Assembly (NCBI GenBank): GCA_900769465.1 | Contig: CAAGGT010000053.1 | Location: 1-5,814 of the forward strand | Source: Bacteroidaceae bacterium | Lineage (GTDB): Bacteria > Bacteroidota > Bacteroidia > Bacteroidales > Bacteroidaceae | Direction: 5' to 3' | DNA: 5,814 bases | Shown here: in pieces, positions 5,764 through 5,814 of the stretch | Numbering within the stretch: position 1 is the first letter of the stretch | Layout of the letters: the number at the start of each line of letters is the position of its first letter | Translations under genes and position numbers: made by a program | Notes under the pieces: generated by a model | Seen by the model: the letters and a program-made list of their open reading frames with translations, nothing else | What the model was told of the DNA's origin: nothing | Databases searched by the model: none

Positions 5764-5814
5764 GTGGTCCCTTTTTCAAATCTAAAATGGGGGAAATTTA
5801 CTTTACTACATACA
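5764..5814 (-). repeat. IS21 right terminal inverted repeat region
   Basis: Read on the minus strand it starts TGTATGTAGTAA, has the C5 block, and ends in TTGAAAAAGGGACCAC (5764-5779 on the + strand), mirroring the left end. The 5722-5763 stretch between istB and this repeat holds only a short ACCTG-TT-CAGGT symmetry. Confidence 0.85.

Larger units (their letters stand above)
3272..5814 (+). mobile_element. Complete IS21-family insertion sequence (about 2543 bp)
   Basis: The two overlapping genes istA and istB are bounded by matching terminal inverted repeats that start TGTA and end TACA, as expected for IS21-family TG...CA ends. Reading inward, the ends agree at 22 of the first 30 positions, including TAGTAA and TTTCCCCCA-like blocks, and then, after a 1-nt offset, at 15 of 16 positions in TTGAAAA(T/A)GGGACCAC. 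The length is typical of the family. Both genes are full length with catalytic motifs, so the element looks competent. The right end falls on the last base of the window, so the target-site duplication cannot be checked; the left flank reads TTGCATGG before the element. Confidence 0.92.

Noticed and set aside
5754..5776. Possible terminator after istB (ACCTG-TT-CAGGT then CCCTTTTT)
   Set aside because: Only five pairs with a two-base loop, and the T-run belongs to the conserved inverted repeat.

Overview
The window looks like an accessory, mobile-element-rich stretch of a Bacteroidales genome (Bacteroides, Phocaeicola or Prevotella type). The reasons are the Bacteroidetes-style tyrosine recombinase C-terminus, A/T-rich leaders mostly lacking a Shine-Dalgarno sequence, a TAnnTTTG-type -7 promoter element ahead of the ATPase gene, and moderate GC content. 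The genus is an inference; no rRNA or housekeeping gene is present. All credible genes are on the + strand.

Layout. (1) Positions 1-437 hold the C-terminal part of a tyrosine recombinase (integrase) gene that begins before the window. (2) Positions 438-558 hold a perfect 20-bp inverted repeat followed by a short T-run, probably the integrase terminator, and then a promoter-like element. (3) Positions 559-1983 encode a complete 474-residue ATPase_2/DUF234-type ATP-binding protein with a PD-(D/E)XK-like C-terminal motif. (4) Positions 1984-2088 carry a cluster of TTGTCCCAAG-like repeats. (5) Positions 2089-3165 encode an unrecognised 358-residue protein with two blocks joined by a very acidic linker. 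Its 3' end runs into a second cluster of the same repeat family. (6) Positions 3166-3271 are a short non-coding stretch with small inverted repeats. (7) Positions 3272-5814 are a complete IS21-family insertion sequence of about 2543 bp: left inverted repeat, a leader hairpin, istA (DDE transposase), overlapping istB (AAA+ helper ATPase), and a right inverted repeat ending at the last base of the window.

How the parts work together. istA and istB form a translationally coupled two-gene transposition operon, the standard IS21 arrangement. The integrase fragment suggests the rest lies in or beside an integrated element. The ATPase and the hypothetical gene appear to be independent cargo: each has its own upstream non-coding spacer, and nothing links them functionally. 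The points most worth a second look are the repeat family bracketing the unrecognised gene, a leader hairpin just before the istA start, and a very stable GCGAAGC-capped hairpin late in istA. I see no CRISPR array, tRNA or rRNA, and no convincing new defence system.
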